Assembly: GCA_026874595.1 (NCBI GenBank)
Contig: CM049317.1
Span: 60,234,618 to 60,298,617, forward strand
DNA from: Sipunculus nudus
Taxonomy: Eukaryota > Annelida > Sipuncula > Golfingiida > Sipunculidae
Direction: 5' to 3'
DNA length: 64,000 nucleotides
Numbering within the stretch: the first letter of the stretch is position 1; each line of letters starts with the position of its first letter. A model generated the notes under the pieces. That model did no database searches and was not told the origin of the DNA. It saw only the letters and a list, made by a program, of their open reading frames with translations. Positions 47,401 to 59,989 of the stretch are shown here, in pieces. The position numbers and the translations under genes are program-made.

Positions 47401-49745
47401 AAAACAAGATAAACTTCTGTAGTGGCTGCATGAGAACTTGAATACATGGTCACCATTATATGTAGTTTATTTTTACTTGCAATTGTGACCTACTGGTGGA
47501 GTTATCAAAGATGTGATCACACTAGTACAGGGCCTGTACCTGTAGACACAAGGTGGTACCATTTAATTAGTTCTCCTGATAGTCACCAGGGCGACCGCAA
47601 GATAAGTTTACCTTATGCATGTTTATCCCTCTCTCTGAACTGACCTAGATATAAGACTACAGGTATAAATAAAAAAATAAACACATTGTGCCAAAATTCT
47701 CGAGTTTTGCATCAAATTGTCTGGATTTAATACATCAGGCTCTCAAGTTATGTAGAGTTACAATTGTGAATTAACATGTTCTTATTCAGTGTAATATACT
47801 TACAAGTCTGTGTGGTCAAATAAAAATATAATTGAAAACAGTTAAAAAAAATTCAGTACGTGAAATACAAATTCAGATTCAGATAAAGGATATCAAATAC
47901 AAATCCATATTCAAACAAATCTGAGAAAATCAAGATATATCTGATGATTTCAGTTTTATCTAAGTGTCATTTGCTGCCAGTAAAGTCAAACACATTAAAG
48001 AGATAATCAAACATGGTACCTGAAAATTTTACAGGATTTTTACTAGGGTAACCTGAACATTTAAAAAAACACACATGACACACAAAGACATGATTTTCTT
48101 GCATTCTAACTATATTGAAAAAAAAAAATGAGATACATACATGGCTTTCTATATATGAAGAAAATTTGAAGAGTCTGGGATGCTCGGACAAAAATTTTGT
48201 GATGCCCTTTCTGAGTTTAGAGCATTACAAAGGGATATGATATTTGTGGAATTTTGATGTTTTTTTTAACAGTTTTCTTTTTATGCATTTTATGTTATTA
48301 TCATATCAAAATATGATTAGAAATTATGTCATTATACGAATACATGCTTATTACATGCTTATAGTGAAATGTAAGCCTCCGTTATCAGCAATGTGTTTAC
48401 ACCACTGATGGGTTCACTTGATGCAGCCGATAATGGTCATTGACTGATACAAGGTCCTTATGCCAGCAATTTGCACTTCCCATTGGACACTTTGAATCTC
48501 AGAACTGAGCGTCCATATGAGATTTCAAGCATCAGAGAGGCTTACCCCTGCATTCCTGAAAGCCCTGTACATAATATATAGAGTTCAGTTTCAAATCACT
48601 TAATTGCATTAACAGAAACTAAAAAAAAAGCACTTTTTGGCTGCATCTATATACAAATGCAAATACACATATGACCCTACTGGCAGACAATATATCATAG
48701 TAACAAACCTTAATCCTAGATTCTTAAAATAGCACATATACCCTTGTAATCAAGTCAGGCCTTTATGCTGATCCTGAGGTCTGATAATACCAAAAGGAAG
48801 GCCATGAGGGCTAAAACAGGATTCACACAACAAAGCTTAAGTTAAATAGGGAGTTCAAAAGGAAATATCTTATTGTGCTCTTTGGGGTAAAGAACTTACA
48901 TAAACAGGGGCAGATCAAGGATATGGGGAAGGAAGGGGGCTCACTGTTTAAATCAAGGGACCTTTACCCCAAGAAAGGTTCAACCATGCATTCCAATACA
49001 GGGGCAGGGTGGTCTTAAAAACAGGAGAAACACAGAGTAATTCTTGCCAGTAGGTTTAATCCATGTGCTCACTTCTCAGACATTTTATATTTCAGTCACT
49101 GTGCTTAAATTATATATGACTTTATATATATACATAACAATATTGGCTCCACTGACGTAAATTGCAAAACCACAGTCTGTTGCATGTGGTTGTGACGCCA
49201 CAAGTAACAGAAAATGATGTCAAATCTCACACTGGGGGATGAGAGAGGCTGAAAATGGCTGAATGTATAGAGTGTTTTATCCACAGTGTACTTAACTGAT
49301 GATCAGTACAGGACTTCTGATAAACAAACCATTAGTCATAAAGTCACCAGTAAAATCATAACACAAAGCACTGCTACCAGTACATATTATGATGGTCACC
49401 CTTCATGTTTGGATCAGGTCCAATAGCCACAGAGTAGTAACACACTTTTGTCCTAGATGAGCATGTACAAGAGATAGTGATCAGGAGAAAGAAAGATTTA
49501 TCACATTTTTAAGTAAGCCAGTCATTATCTGGAATTAAGGGCTACAGCATGAGCTTCATATCCCCAAGAAAGAGAGGACAGGCCAGGTGAAAGTTCAGGG
49601 AACAATCCTTCACAACAGCAAGTCTGTTAAAAGGTGTTGGCAATTTAATTTATTTTACTAATTAGCTAGACTGATCTGTCCTAAAAGCATTTATTGTGTA
49701 GATATAAGTATAACAGACAAATGACAGCTCATGTAACATTATATA
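47401..49745. other. Intergenic, no gene recognised
   Basis: AT-rich DNA. 48903-48950 has a fragment resembling the GGGGCGGATCCAGGAT MITE end. The remaining frames are short and without domains. Confidence 0.5.
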
Positions 49746-49749
49746 TAAC

Positions 49750-50068
49750 TTTAAATTTGTTTACAGGTCAGGTGACGTACTCTTACTGTTACTGCCTCTT
49801 GACTTAAGTATATCATTCTAATTATTAAACAGCTGAGCTTTTAGAGCCACTGGTATCTAAACTATTTTCTATATTTGACAGGTTATACTTTATGTATAGC
49901 TCAGATTAGGTTATATACAGTGTCAGAATTAAATTTGTTTACAGTTGATGTTACAGGTACTAGTAGTGGCTAGCTGTGCTGTCAGGTAACTTGAGTATAT
50001 CATTGAAATTATTGATCAAGTTAACTTATAGAGCCGCTGGTATTTATATGGTTCTCTTGTTTTTATAG
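49750..50068 (+). promoter_or_regulatory. Region upstream of gene B: diverged direct duplication and splice-acceptor-like sites
   Basis: Two copies of a roughly 110-bp block start at AAATTTGTTTACAG (about 49752 and 49930) and end GAGCC(A/G)CTGGTAT(C/T)T (about 49858 and 50047). The bases directly before the ATG, TTGTTTTTATAG at 50057-50068, look like a 3' splice site, so the start codon probably opens the first coding exon after an untranslated exon. Which acceptor is used cannot be decided from sequence. Confidence 0.45.
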
Positions 50069-53000
50069 ATGAGGTTACAGCTTCTGTTGCTGACCCTGCT
50101 ATATGGGGCAGTTCTTGTGACTTCTTTGGACCTGCCAGCACTCGATGATGTTGTAAAATGGCTGAAGGGAAGCAAGTCAGAAGCTGCAAAGACACATGCT
50201 CGCAAAAAAAGACAGTCAACTTCACCCACATCAGATCCAAAAATTATTTTTGCTTCAACGTGAGTAATGTTTTAATTGTTTTGTTATGTTGTCTTACACA
50301 CCATTTGTGTCATTGTTCTTATGAGCATAAAAAGAATTGGGAAAAAAATAATTGCAAAAAAATAATGGGAGGAAAATAATTTACTTTTAACTTGGCTTGC
50401 TTAAATTGGAAAATGTTTCACATTGAAAAAATTAAGAGTGCTAGGTTTTTGGTGTATGAGGTAAACAAGTATTTGAAATAAATTATTTACTTTAACATGG
50501 CTTGGTTAATATGGAGAATGTTTCATATTGGCAAAAAATAGAGCTTCTATGCTATATTGCATGATCTTTCAAAGGCATTTGATATATTGACAACACATCA
50601 CTTTCCATGTGTTTACTTTCATCTTGTCAAGTTCAAACGGTAACATATAAATGTGTATGTGATGAATCTATCTGCATTGTGTGTAGTGTATAGCAGTAAT
50701 ATGTAGTCAAGTCCACAACATCAGTGTCCTAGTGCAATTTAAGTTCAAATCCAGGCAACTAGAGTCCAAATCTGAGTCTAATTCTGTGATATTCAAGTCC
50801 ATCCCACCTTCTTCTAGTCCAAGTCATTAGGATATCAAGTCCAAGTTTGAGTCCAATACAAATTTTCTTCTTAAAAAGTTTTATAAAGATATTAAAGATA
50901 ATCTAGCAAATTCTACAGGTATGTTATTATTCAAGAGCCCTTTACTTGAATGTTTAATCAAGTTTATCCCCTGATGCAGAGCTAAAACTTGGTATTTAAA
51001 GTCTTATCTTGTTATGTTCTGTAAGTAGTAAGCCTATGTGCACAATCTTAACAAGATATGTGACAGAGTTTTCTTTTAAACTGGACTTGAGAAAGACTCC
51101 CTGATTTCTCAAGTCCTAACCTCCAAGTCCAAGTACATGTCTGAGTCTAGGACCCTTGAGTCCAAGTCCTAAAAAAGCGGACTCGATTCAGGACTCCAGT
51201 CCAGCATCACTGGTGTATATTTTACATTATGACAGAAATGTTTGTTTGAAAGATTATATTGATACAAGATAGTATAAAATACAGAGTGATCATGAAGTAG
51301 ATACAGAGTATCAAAGGGATTGAGCACAAGCCTGAAGGCTTAGGTTTGTCAGTAGTCAGAATTCACTGGTAATATTAGTCTTGGATATATTTTACTATAA
51401 TATTTATAAATGGATGTGATATCTTTGTAATATGTATCATTGGAATGTATTCTTCTTACCTAGAGTTAAATTCCCTGAGCATGGATTGTGTGTTTGTATG
51501 TGTCTTGTTTATCTACAGTTTGCCAATGAAGAACAACAAAATTAACACGCGGTATATGCCGACGCTTGGTAATGGCCACATAGGTACCACAGTTTACGGA
51601 AGTGACTTGTACCTGAATGGATTGTACAGTGGAGATTCAAGTAGGTTCCTATAAGAAGTGAGGATATTTTTCCTCACATATATACATTTATCTATATCTA
51701 ATACAAAGTTCTATGGTAACTTCATGAAGACATCAAGTCAATAGTATATCTTTTCTTCAATTTTTAAGAATTATTTCTTCAATATAAATTGTATACAATA
51801 AGTATACAATATAAGTTATATATTTTTACATATAACCCTACCACTTCGTTTCAAACCAAGATGTATTCAGTTTTTAAAATCACTCAAGCCCTCATTGTGG
51901 ACTTAATTGATACTTGAGTATTCTTTTTTTTCCTTGAGAATTCTTTCATCTCACACCTTTATTATGGTTGTGTTTCAGCGGATTCCCACCGGGCGCTGAT
52001 TCCAGCTGTCGTGATGACCAGGGTGATTCTCGAGGATGAGGTGGAGAGAACGGCAAACAGGAGGTTCTACTTTGATTCAGAGAAAGGTCAGGGGTCACTT
52101 TCTTAACAGTCTTACAGGAATTCCAGAATTGTCCCAAAGTCATGAAATAATGATAGTACCTTTAAAGCACTGAGAGTGTTATCATTACAGACTAACGGGA
52201 AATTCTGAAAAGCCCTAAAATTATGATATAATTATAGTTACCTGTATGGCTTTGAGATGCATTAGCTCAGCTGACTATAAGTCATCTGAGCTAAAGTCGT
52301 GGTCCTTTGTCCGTCGTCCGGCCGGACAACCCGCCGTTAACAGGGCACATTTTAAACCAGTTGGACCTACGATTCCAAAATTTTGCATACCATTAGATGT
52401 CCCCAAAATCTCCTACCATACCGAAAATTGGGTCATTAGGACTTCATTCCTTTGAGATATTAAGGAAAAACCTCAGTTTTCCATAAAAAAGCCATTGTTA
52501 CACTTCAAGGCTGCCTAATATCAAAACCACTGATCTGTTTTTGATCATATTTAGTATTCATATTCTTCCATACATTTTCTATGAACATACAAAAAATTAG
52601 GTCAGTGTTTGGTCTTAATTTGAAGTTATGGGCCCAAATATAATGCAATTTTTAAAAATCAGGAAATATATTTACTCACTTAACATGAGAATTGATGACA
52701 CTGGAGACTTTTTTTCAGGGATATAACTTTATTTAATCAAGATTCAATTGTTTACCCAAAATTAGATCTTAATTTTGCAAATTTTTTAAGTTATTAGCAT
52801 AATAATAAAAAATCAGTATTTTAAATTTTGTCCATCTTTGGCTGCGGCAAGTTTTTTCCCTGTAAGCACTGTTGATTTTATTTTCACAGCATATATACAT
52901 AAAGATTTCTTCTTTTAAAATCTGAAATTTCAAAGGAATTGATCCAAATGAGAAGCTTTTATTCAAGTTTTTATACACCATGTCAAGTGTTGTTTACATC

Positions 53001-56000
53001 AAGTACAGCCTTGTGTTATGTAACCCTCTCCAGACAGCTTGCCTTGGCTCAGCTTGGCCACCACTAGCAGGCTTCTCCTCTGCCCTGCACCCCCCCCCAC
53101 AGCTGGTGCATAAACTAGATGAATTTAATATTTTTATGCCCCCACCACAAAGTGGCCTGGGCATATAGTTTTACCCATGTCCGTCATTCCGTCCTTCCGT
53201 CTTTCTGAAATCAAACAGTTGTACAGACTTTTTTTCGCAATGCCTGCAGATATTGGCCTGATTTTTGGTGTGTAGGCAGATAATGACCAGTTACAGATCG
53301 AGTTCGCGTTTTGTCCCAGTTGACCTATTTTGACTGTTTTACGGCTCCTAAACTTAGAAAATTTCATGAAAAATAGAAATTTTCATGACAAATGTACACA
53401 TGTACGGACTTTTTTACGCAATGCCTGCAGATATTGGCTTGATTTTTTGTGTGTGGGCAGATAATGACCAGTTACAGATCGAGTTCGTGTTTCGTCCTGG
53501 TTGACCTACTTTTGAACGTTTTACGCCTCCTTAACTTAGAAAATTTCATGAAAAATAGAAATATTCATGACAGATACACATGTACAGACTTTTTTTCGCA
53601 ATGCCTGCAGATATTGGCCTGATTTTTGGTGTGTGGGCAGATATAGACCAGTTACAGATCGAGTTCGCGTTTCGTCCCAGTTGACCTACTTTTGACCGTT
53701 TTAAGGCTCCTAAACTTAAAAAATTTCATGAAAAATAGAAATTTCATGACAAATACACATGTACAGACTTTTTTCACAATGCCTGCAGATATTGGCCTGA
53801 TTTTTGGTGTGTAGGCAGATAATGACCAGTTACAGATCGAGTTCGCGTTTTGTCCCAGTTGACCTACTTTTGACTGTTTTACGGCTCCTAAACTTAGAAA
53901 ATTTCATGAAAAATAGAAATTTTCATGACAAATGTACACATGTACGGACTTTTTTATGCAATGCCTGCAGATATTGGCTTGATTTTTTGTGTGTGGGCAG
54001 ATAATGACCAGTTACAGATCGAGTTCGCGTTTCGTTCCGGTTGACCTACTTTTGACCGTTTTACGGCTCCTGAACATAGAAAGTTTCATGAAAAATATGA
54101 AATTTCATGACAAATACACATGTACAGACTTTTTTTCGCAATGCCTGCAGATATTGGCCTGATTTTTGGTGTATGGGCAGATATTGACCAGTTACAGATC
54201 CAGTTCGCGTTTCGTCCCAGTTGACCTACTTTTTATTGTTTTACGGCTCCTGAACATAGAAAATTTCATGTTAAATATAAATTTTCATGACAAATACACT
54301 TGTACAGACTTTTTTTCGCAATGCCTGCAGATATTGGCCTGATTTTTGGTGTGTGGGCAGATAATGACCAGTTACAGATCGAGTTCACGTTTTGTCCCAG
54401 TTGATCTATTTTTGACCATTTGACGGTGCTCAAACATAGAAAATTTCATTAAAAAGTGCACATGTATGGACTTTTCTTTGCAGTGCCTGCAGATACGGGC
54501 CTGATTTTTGGTGTGTAGGCAGATAATGACCAGTTACAGATCGAGTTCTTGTTTTGTCCCAGTTGACCTACTTTTGACCATTTGACTGCTCCTGAACATA
54601 GAAAATTTCATGAAAAATAGACATTTTCATAACAAATGCATATGTACTGACTCTTTTTCCTCAATGCTTGCAGATACCACCCTGATTTTTTATGTGTGGG
54701 CAGATAATGACAGTTACAGATCGAGTTCGTGTTTTGTCCTGGTTGACCTACTTTTGATTGTTTTACGGCTCCTAAAAAAAAAAATTTCATGAAAGACAGA
54801 AATTTTTATGGAAAATGCACATGTATGGACTTTTTTTCACAATGCCTGCATATACTGGCATGATTTTTGGTGTGTTGCTTGATAATGACCGGTTACAGAT
54901 CGAGTTTGCATTTTGCCCTTGTTGACCTACTTTTGACCATACGACACCTCCTGAACTTAAAAAATTTCTAAAATTTTACAAATGTTTCTAATTTGCCCCA
55001 GGCGGGGGCATTCGTGTCGTTCCAACACATCTAGTTCTGTATATGATTCATTCTTATTCTAGGCTATGTTACATTTTAGATTTTGTATTGTACCATCAGG
55101 GTTACAATGATTAAAGTGCACATTTAATTGTGTCCACAAAGTGGTGTATTGCTATGAAAGTGTGGATGTTCATCAGATAAGTAATTCCTTACTTCAGAAG
55201 AGTAAAAAATTCACCACATGTGAAATTGACTATTAATTCCAGTAATAAATTAAAGCTGACATAGTAATTAGCACAATAATATTGTTGTCCCTCATTCAAT
55301 CAACAGTGTGTATACTTTATTTGAAAAGATGTTTTATTTTTTTCAGATGTACTGAATCTTTTATTTTGGTGAATAAAATTAAGCATGTACTGTGAACTCC
55401 AAATTACAAAACATTTTAATAGTGATTCAATGAATAATCTTGAAGATGCCATGTTGTGGCATTATTTTCTTTTAAATTCAGTTTAAACATTTGTGATTGA
55501 AAAATAATAAAATATATGTGTATGAATAATATGACCTGATAGGAGCTACACTCTGGATAAATAATGATTGCAACTTAGAATTCTGATATTTTTACTTATA
55601 TTTTCAGTTTTTTTTATTAGAAATTTATAAAACTTGTAAATAAAAAAAATGAATCTGAAAAAAACTATTAATGGGGAATGTGGATATGCTAAAAAAATAG
55701 GCTTTAATATAAACTTAAATGCATTATTCCCTTGAAAGTGAAATAAAGGTATTAGTCCATTCTGTTCACTTGTCTGTCCATCTATAAATTTTTCATATGC
55801 ATCACAGTATCTCAAAACTTTTACTGTTTTTCTTCATGACAGTCTTGTCGGAGTATTAATTTTGTAATCATATACTTAGAACTATTCTATAACCAAGAAG
55901 GAGGGCCCTTTCCTCTTAGCTTCTCATATGCTTATATATATGAAAAACATTACAATAGAATGAAAACTCCAAATTACAAAACATCTTAATAGTGATTCAA

Positions 56001-59000
56001 GGAATAATCTTGTAGATGCCATGTTGTGGCATTATTTTTTTTTAAATTCAGTTTAAACATTTGTGATTAAAAAATAATAAAATATATGTGTATGAATAAT
56101 ATGACCTGATAGGAGCTACACTCTGGATAAATAATGATTGCAACTTAGAATTCTGATATTTTAACTTATATTTTCAGGGTTTTTTTATTACAAATTTATA
56201 AAACTTGTAAATAAAAAAAAAATGAATCTGATAAAAACTATTAATGGGAAAAGTGGATATGCTAAAAAAATAGGCTTTAATATAAACTTAAATGCATTAT
56301 TCCCTTGAAAGTGAAATAAAGGTATTAGTCCATTCCATTCACTTGTCTGTCCATCTATAAATTTTTCATATGCATCACAGTATCTCAAAACTTTTACTGT
56401 TTTTCTTCATGACAGTCTTGTCGGAGTATTAATTTTGTAATCATATATTTAGAACTATACTATAACCAAGTAAGAGTGCCCTTTCCTCTTAGCTTCTCAT
56501 ATGCTTATATATATGAAAAACATTACAATAGAATATTTTGCATATTTTGCATTTGCAAATATTTCTAACTTCAGATGAGCGCTGTGACCCATGGGTCCCT
56601 TGTTAAGAGAAATACTCCCATGAATTACTGGAATATCTTCCCATAATGACATAAAACAGTTGTAAAACCCTTGAACTTGTATATATAGAAGAGTCAGGTC
56701 CTGCAAGTATCATAGACTTCTGGGAATTCCTGGAATATCCCAGAATTATGACTGACCTTTTATGTTTTGATAATGGAAAATGACTTGTAATATTTTGATA
56801 CCAGATAAAGGTCAAATATTGTTTGTATTACAGATCCATTGGTTTACACCTCTAATAGTTCCTGGAATATCCTTAAATTATTTAATGACCTGTAATACCC
56901 TGCAACTTTTATTTAGAGAAGTTCAGGATATGCTTGTATGAGAAACTCCCAGGAAATTCTGGAATATCTTAGAATTAAGATGTGACTTGTAATGCACTGA
57001 GATCTGAGATGTCTTTTTAGAGAAAGCTATGGTCAGAAAATGTCTGTATTACAGACTCCTTGGTACTGGAATTAGTGATGGACTGATCATCAAGTTTTAT
57101 CAAAAGTCAGTCGGTTGCTGCCACTTTCAAGTGCTCAAATACCAAAGGCAACAATTGATTACATCACAATCATGACTGATTTTTTTCCAGAATGCTTTTA
57201 TGTCAGAGGCAAAAGTGATTCATTTTTTTACATTATTTCGCACTTCATATAATGAGTCTGTGTTCCCAAATAACTTCCGTATGTAACTTAGCATGACATT
57301 GTAGATGCGAGAAAGGAGGACTGAATAAATTTTGGTTTAGTTCTTAATTATTATAATTATTTAAAATGATACTTGGAATAACATAGCTTAGTAATAATAG
57401 GAAAATAAAAAAGGCGCAAGAACTCATATTTTTAAGGTAGTATTACTCAGACATGCGGGCTGGATTTAATAAAGTACAGTTTCACAGATAATTGCATATT
57501 TCTTTATATTTGTCTGAACCGATTAATAATCGATCATCGATCGGTTTGCTCAAACCGATGATTGATTATGAAAAAGGAACCGACTTCAACCACTTACTGG
57601 AATATCCAGGATATTAAACACAACCTATTTATAGAAATTCTGATCCTTAGTGTATGACAGACTCACATGAATTCCAGAATGTTCCAGAACTTCTTTTTAT
57701 ATTGCTTCTGTTATAGATGCTTTTGTTTTACTTCAGAATATCCAAGAATATTCCAAGAATATCCCAGTATTGCAGCATATGCTAGAATTATGAGAAAAAA
57801 GTCATAATACTGCTTGTATTACAGACTTCCATTAATTCTTGGAATATCCTGGAATTATGTCAGTGACTGGTCAAGCACTGAAAAATTGATTCTGAGAAAG
57901 ATAAGATACTACTTGTGATAGACTTCCTGGAATCCCTGAAATATCTTGCAATTATTACAGTGACCTGTAAAGCCATGAAATTCTATTACAGAAATGTCAG
58001 TTACTGCTTGTATTACAGACCTCTAAGAATTCCAAGAATTTCCCAGGATTGTTATTGTGACCTGCAAAGTCCTTGTATTGTGATTGAGAAGAAAGAAGAT
58101 ATAATATTGCTTGTATTTTTGGAATATGCAGGAATCATAACAGTGATCTCTAAAACTTTGTTCTTCTTTTACAGAAGACTTGCATGCATTATGTACTTCC
58201 AGGAATTTCCTAGAATTGTTATTGTGACCTGTAAAGGTCTGATACTATAATTCAAATATTGCTTGTTTTACCAATGCTTTTGGCAATATTCTTTAAAATG
58301 TTACAGATTTTCAGCACTCCTTTGACACAACTAGTGCCCTAATGTCTACATTAGGTCATATCCTGTATTACTTCATACACCCTATTTTCTCCAGAAAGAT
58401 ATTTTAAAAATAGTCTAAATAACTGGTACATGCAAATGCTGGCTGATATTAGGGAATTTTTTTCTTGTATGAACTGAAGTCAACATTCTGGTAGTACCTC
58501 CTGTCACTTTAATACATTAATAATCTTTCAGGTACGTTTCTGGAGACAATTGACTGCACATTTGCGTATATTGAACACAGGACATATGTCCACCAGCGTT
58601 ACATACGTTTACTGATCACGGACTTGTTCATCAGGAGGAAAGATGGTTACCCAGCTGGGGGAATACTGAAGTTCAGTTACCCACAGTTCAACAGCTCTGG
58701 GGATTTTACATGGAGTAATATACGAGAAGAAAGAGGAGCAAAGTGAGTGATGTCTACTGGTTCCACCAGGGGATCATACCTTCACTATTTTCTTTCTATT
58801 TTTATCTTCTTTTCTTTCTTCATTTTCTTTCTTGCTTTTCTTTTCTCTTCTCTTCTTTTCTCTTCTTTTCTTCTTTCTTACTCTCTCTCTCATTGAACCA
58901 TTTAGTATTTCTTTTGTTCTTGCCTTACATACTTCATATACCATTATTTTGTTTTCTTTCCAGATGATAATGATTATATAAAATATAAGATATATATCTC

Positions 59001-59553
59001 TTAGATTTCAAGTCTCCCTTTTACAAGAAATTTTTCTTAGAATTAATGTTTATCATTGCATATCATTAGTTCAGCTTACTGTCATTCTGTTGTGAGTGAT
59101 AAAAATTTAAAAAGTCATTATTATTCTGTCTGTAAATTAAGTTGAAGAAAGATATCATTAAAAAGTAAAAAAATGGAACCCCCTCCGCCCCCCCTAAAAA
59201 AATTTGTCAAGTTCATTTAAGCCTGAGGGGTAATTTGATGATATAGAGATGATATAGGGTTTTCAGTTTACTTTTCTTATATTTGCATGCTTAAATGAAG
59301 AAATCAAGTACTAACCCTGTTTCTTGTTACTTGTAGAATTGCCACAGGGATGACAAGAAAGGCCGAAACAGGGGCACAACGAAAGTCAGTATATGTGTAC
59401 TTCCATCGTCCTGTGTCGGAGATCCCTATCAGGGGGAGTGCATGGGTTGTGAATGAAACCATGGTGATGTCTACAGATACTGCTGAAGCTGCTGCTAAAA
59501 ATGAGTTTGATATTGCCAACAATATTCTCAGTCAAGATCCAACCAGAGTTGAG
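50069..59553 (+). CDS. Gene B: secreted PGGHG-like glycoside hydrolase family 65 protein, first five coding exons (partial)
   Basis: Exons: 50069-50259, 51519-51640, 51979-52086, 58532-58742, 59337-59553; 849 nt, all junctions GT-AG and in frame, 283 codons, open at the right. Residues 1-19 are a signal peptide (MRLQLLLLTLLYG...). A dibasic RKKR lies at residues 45-48. From about residue 62 the sequence follows the N-terminal beta-sandwich of GH65 enzymes, with RYMPTLGNGHIGT, GLYSGDS and DSHRALIP. This pattern is that of protein-glucosylgalactosylhydroxylysine glucosidase (PGGHG/ATHL1), which removes glucose from collagen Glc-Gal-Hyl. Possible N-glycosylation sites NSS (exon 4) and NET (exon 5) fit a secretory route. 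The catalytic (alpha/alpha)6 barrel is not in the window, so activity cannot be judged. A family-65 paralogue is the alternative to a true orthologue. Confidence 0.85.
50260..51518 (+). other. Gene B intron 1, with degenerate AGTCCAAGTC repeats
   Basis: Donor GTGAGT, acceptor GTTTATCTACAG. Between about 50705 and 51210 the phrase (C)AAGTCC(A)AGTC recurs in many imperfect copies, a degraded low-complexity array. No exon is hidden in it. Confidence 0.6.
52105..52258. repeat. Left part of the gene B intron 3 minisatellite
   Basis: Contains TTACAGGAATTCCAGAATTG and ATTACAGACTAACGGGAAAT, the unit phrases of the array that resumes at about 56604. Confidence 0.55.
53136..55035. mobile_element. Satellite-core element with hairpin ends, about 1.9 kb
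   Basis: The left end TGCCCCCACCAC-AAAG-TGGCCTGGGCA forms a hairpin and is followed by GTCCGTCATTCCGTCCTTCC. The right end has TGCCCCAGGCGGGGGCA, also self-complementary, then TTCGTGTCGTTCCAACACAT. Between them is a tandem array (53217-54995). This plan, conserved ends around a tandem core, recalls the pearl/CvA elements described from oysters and Helentron-associated elements; the assignment is an inference. Confidence 0.6.
53217..54995. repeat. Satellite array, about 180-bp unit, ten copies
   Basis: Units begin GTACAGACTTTTTTTCGCAA and include ATGCCTGCAGATATTGGC, GACCAGTTACAGATCGAGTT, TTGACCTACTTTTGACCGTT and AAATTTCATGAAAAATAGAA. Starts lie near 53221, 53402, 53583, 53761, 53943, 54124, 54303, 54467, 54644 and 54824. 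The first seven are close to each other; the last three have diverged more and one is shortened. Confidence 0.9.
55395..56534. repeat. Direct tandem duplication of a 570-bp segment
   Basis: 55395-55964 and 55965-56534 align along their full length with few differences, from AACTCCAAATTACAAAACAT to TGAAAAACATTACAATAGAA. The near-identity indicates a recent event within the 4.3-kb element. Confidence 0.9.
56604..58270. repeat. Degenerate minisatellite of gene B intron 3, about 120-130-bp unit
   Basis: Recurring order: TATTACAGAC(T), then (A)ATTCCTGGAATATCC(C/T), AGAATTAT, GTGACCTGTAA(A/T), then GAGAAAG-like. Copies are visible near 56630, 56730, 56850, 56950, 57600, 57840, 57930, 58020 and 58200. 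Units vary widely in length and sequence. Confidence 0.65.
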
Positions 59554-59673
59554 GTAAGATTGGGAGAGATAGCTGATTGGCTGATCTTGGTACCTTGACC
59601 TCAGATCCCTGTAATTTCTTGGTACCTGTATTATGTCATCGGGAATAATATTCTGATAAGTCAAATCAAAATA

Positions 59674-59952
59674 AAAGGTATGGTTCGAAGGCCCCCACCT
59701 GCACCATTTTTGAAACCCGCATAAAAAAATTTTATTTTGATTTTCATCTTTCAAGAAGATATAATAATACAATTTTGATGAGATTTCCTTTCTTATGTAG
59801 TGCTTTTACCTGTTTATCAAAATCATTATGTTGTTTTCATGCTTTTCCCTGATCATATGACATTTTAATTGAAACATACAAAAAAGGGTAGAAAATAAAT
59901 TATCGCCCACCCACACTGAATTCTGAAAAAAGTGCCTGAGATCCATATCTTT
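59674..59952. mobile_element. Degraded relative of the 17.4-kb MITE, downstream of gene B exon 5
   Basis: The left end AAAGGTATGGTTCGAAGGC and the right end GTGCCTGAGATCCATATCTT match the 17376-17683 ends with several changes. It starts about 120 bp after the exon 5 donor and so lies in the following intron. Confidence 0.65.
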
Positions 59953-59989
59953 TTTTGGGGCTTCTGTAATATTTTTTTTTAATTTTGCA

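Larger units (their letters stand above)
52264..56603 (+). repeat. 4.3-kb hairpin/GTCC element with nested satellite element and duplication
   Basis: The hairpin is at 52264-52292 (AGCTCAGCTGAC-TATAA-GTCATCTGAGCT), followed by GTCCGTCGTCCGGCCGG and TTAACAGGGCACA. It ends CAGATGAGCGCTGTGACCCA...GGTCCCTTGT (56572-56603). Inserted in it is the satellite-bearing element 53136-55035 and the 570-bp duplication 55395-56534. Confidence 0.65.
52087..58531 (+). other. Gene B intron 3 (6.4 kb): minisatellite split by a large insertion
   Basis: Donor GTCAGG at 52087, acceptor TAATCTTTCAG at 58521-58531. Both flanks of the hairpin/GTCC element inside (52264-56603) carry the same degenerate minisatellite, so the element landed in an existing array. 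Confidence 0.7.

Noticed and set aside
50705-51210. AGTCCAAGTC-rich stretch as coding repeats
   Set aside because: Stops in every frame and location in intron 1 of gene B.
53217-54995. CRISPR-like array
   Set aside because: Units are contiguous 180-bp satellite repeats without unique spacers, in a eukaryotic intron.
57915-58250. 111-codon frame
   Set aside because: Falls entirely in the degenerate minisatellite and repeats its translated unit.
58743-58967. 74-codon Phe/Ser/Leu-rich frame after exon 4
   Set aside because: Starts at the exon 4 donor and runs through a TTTCTTC tract; intronic.
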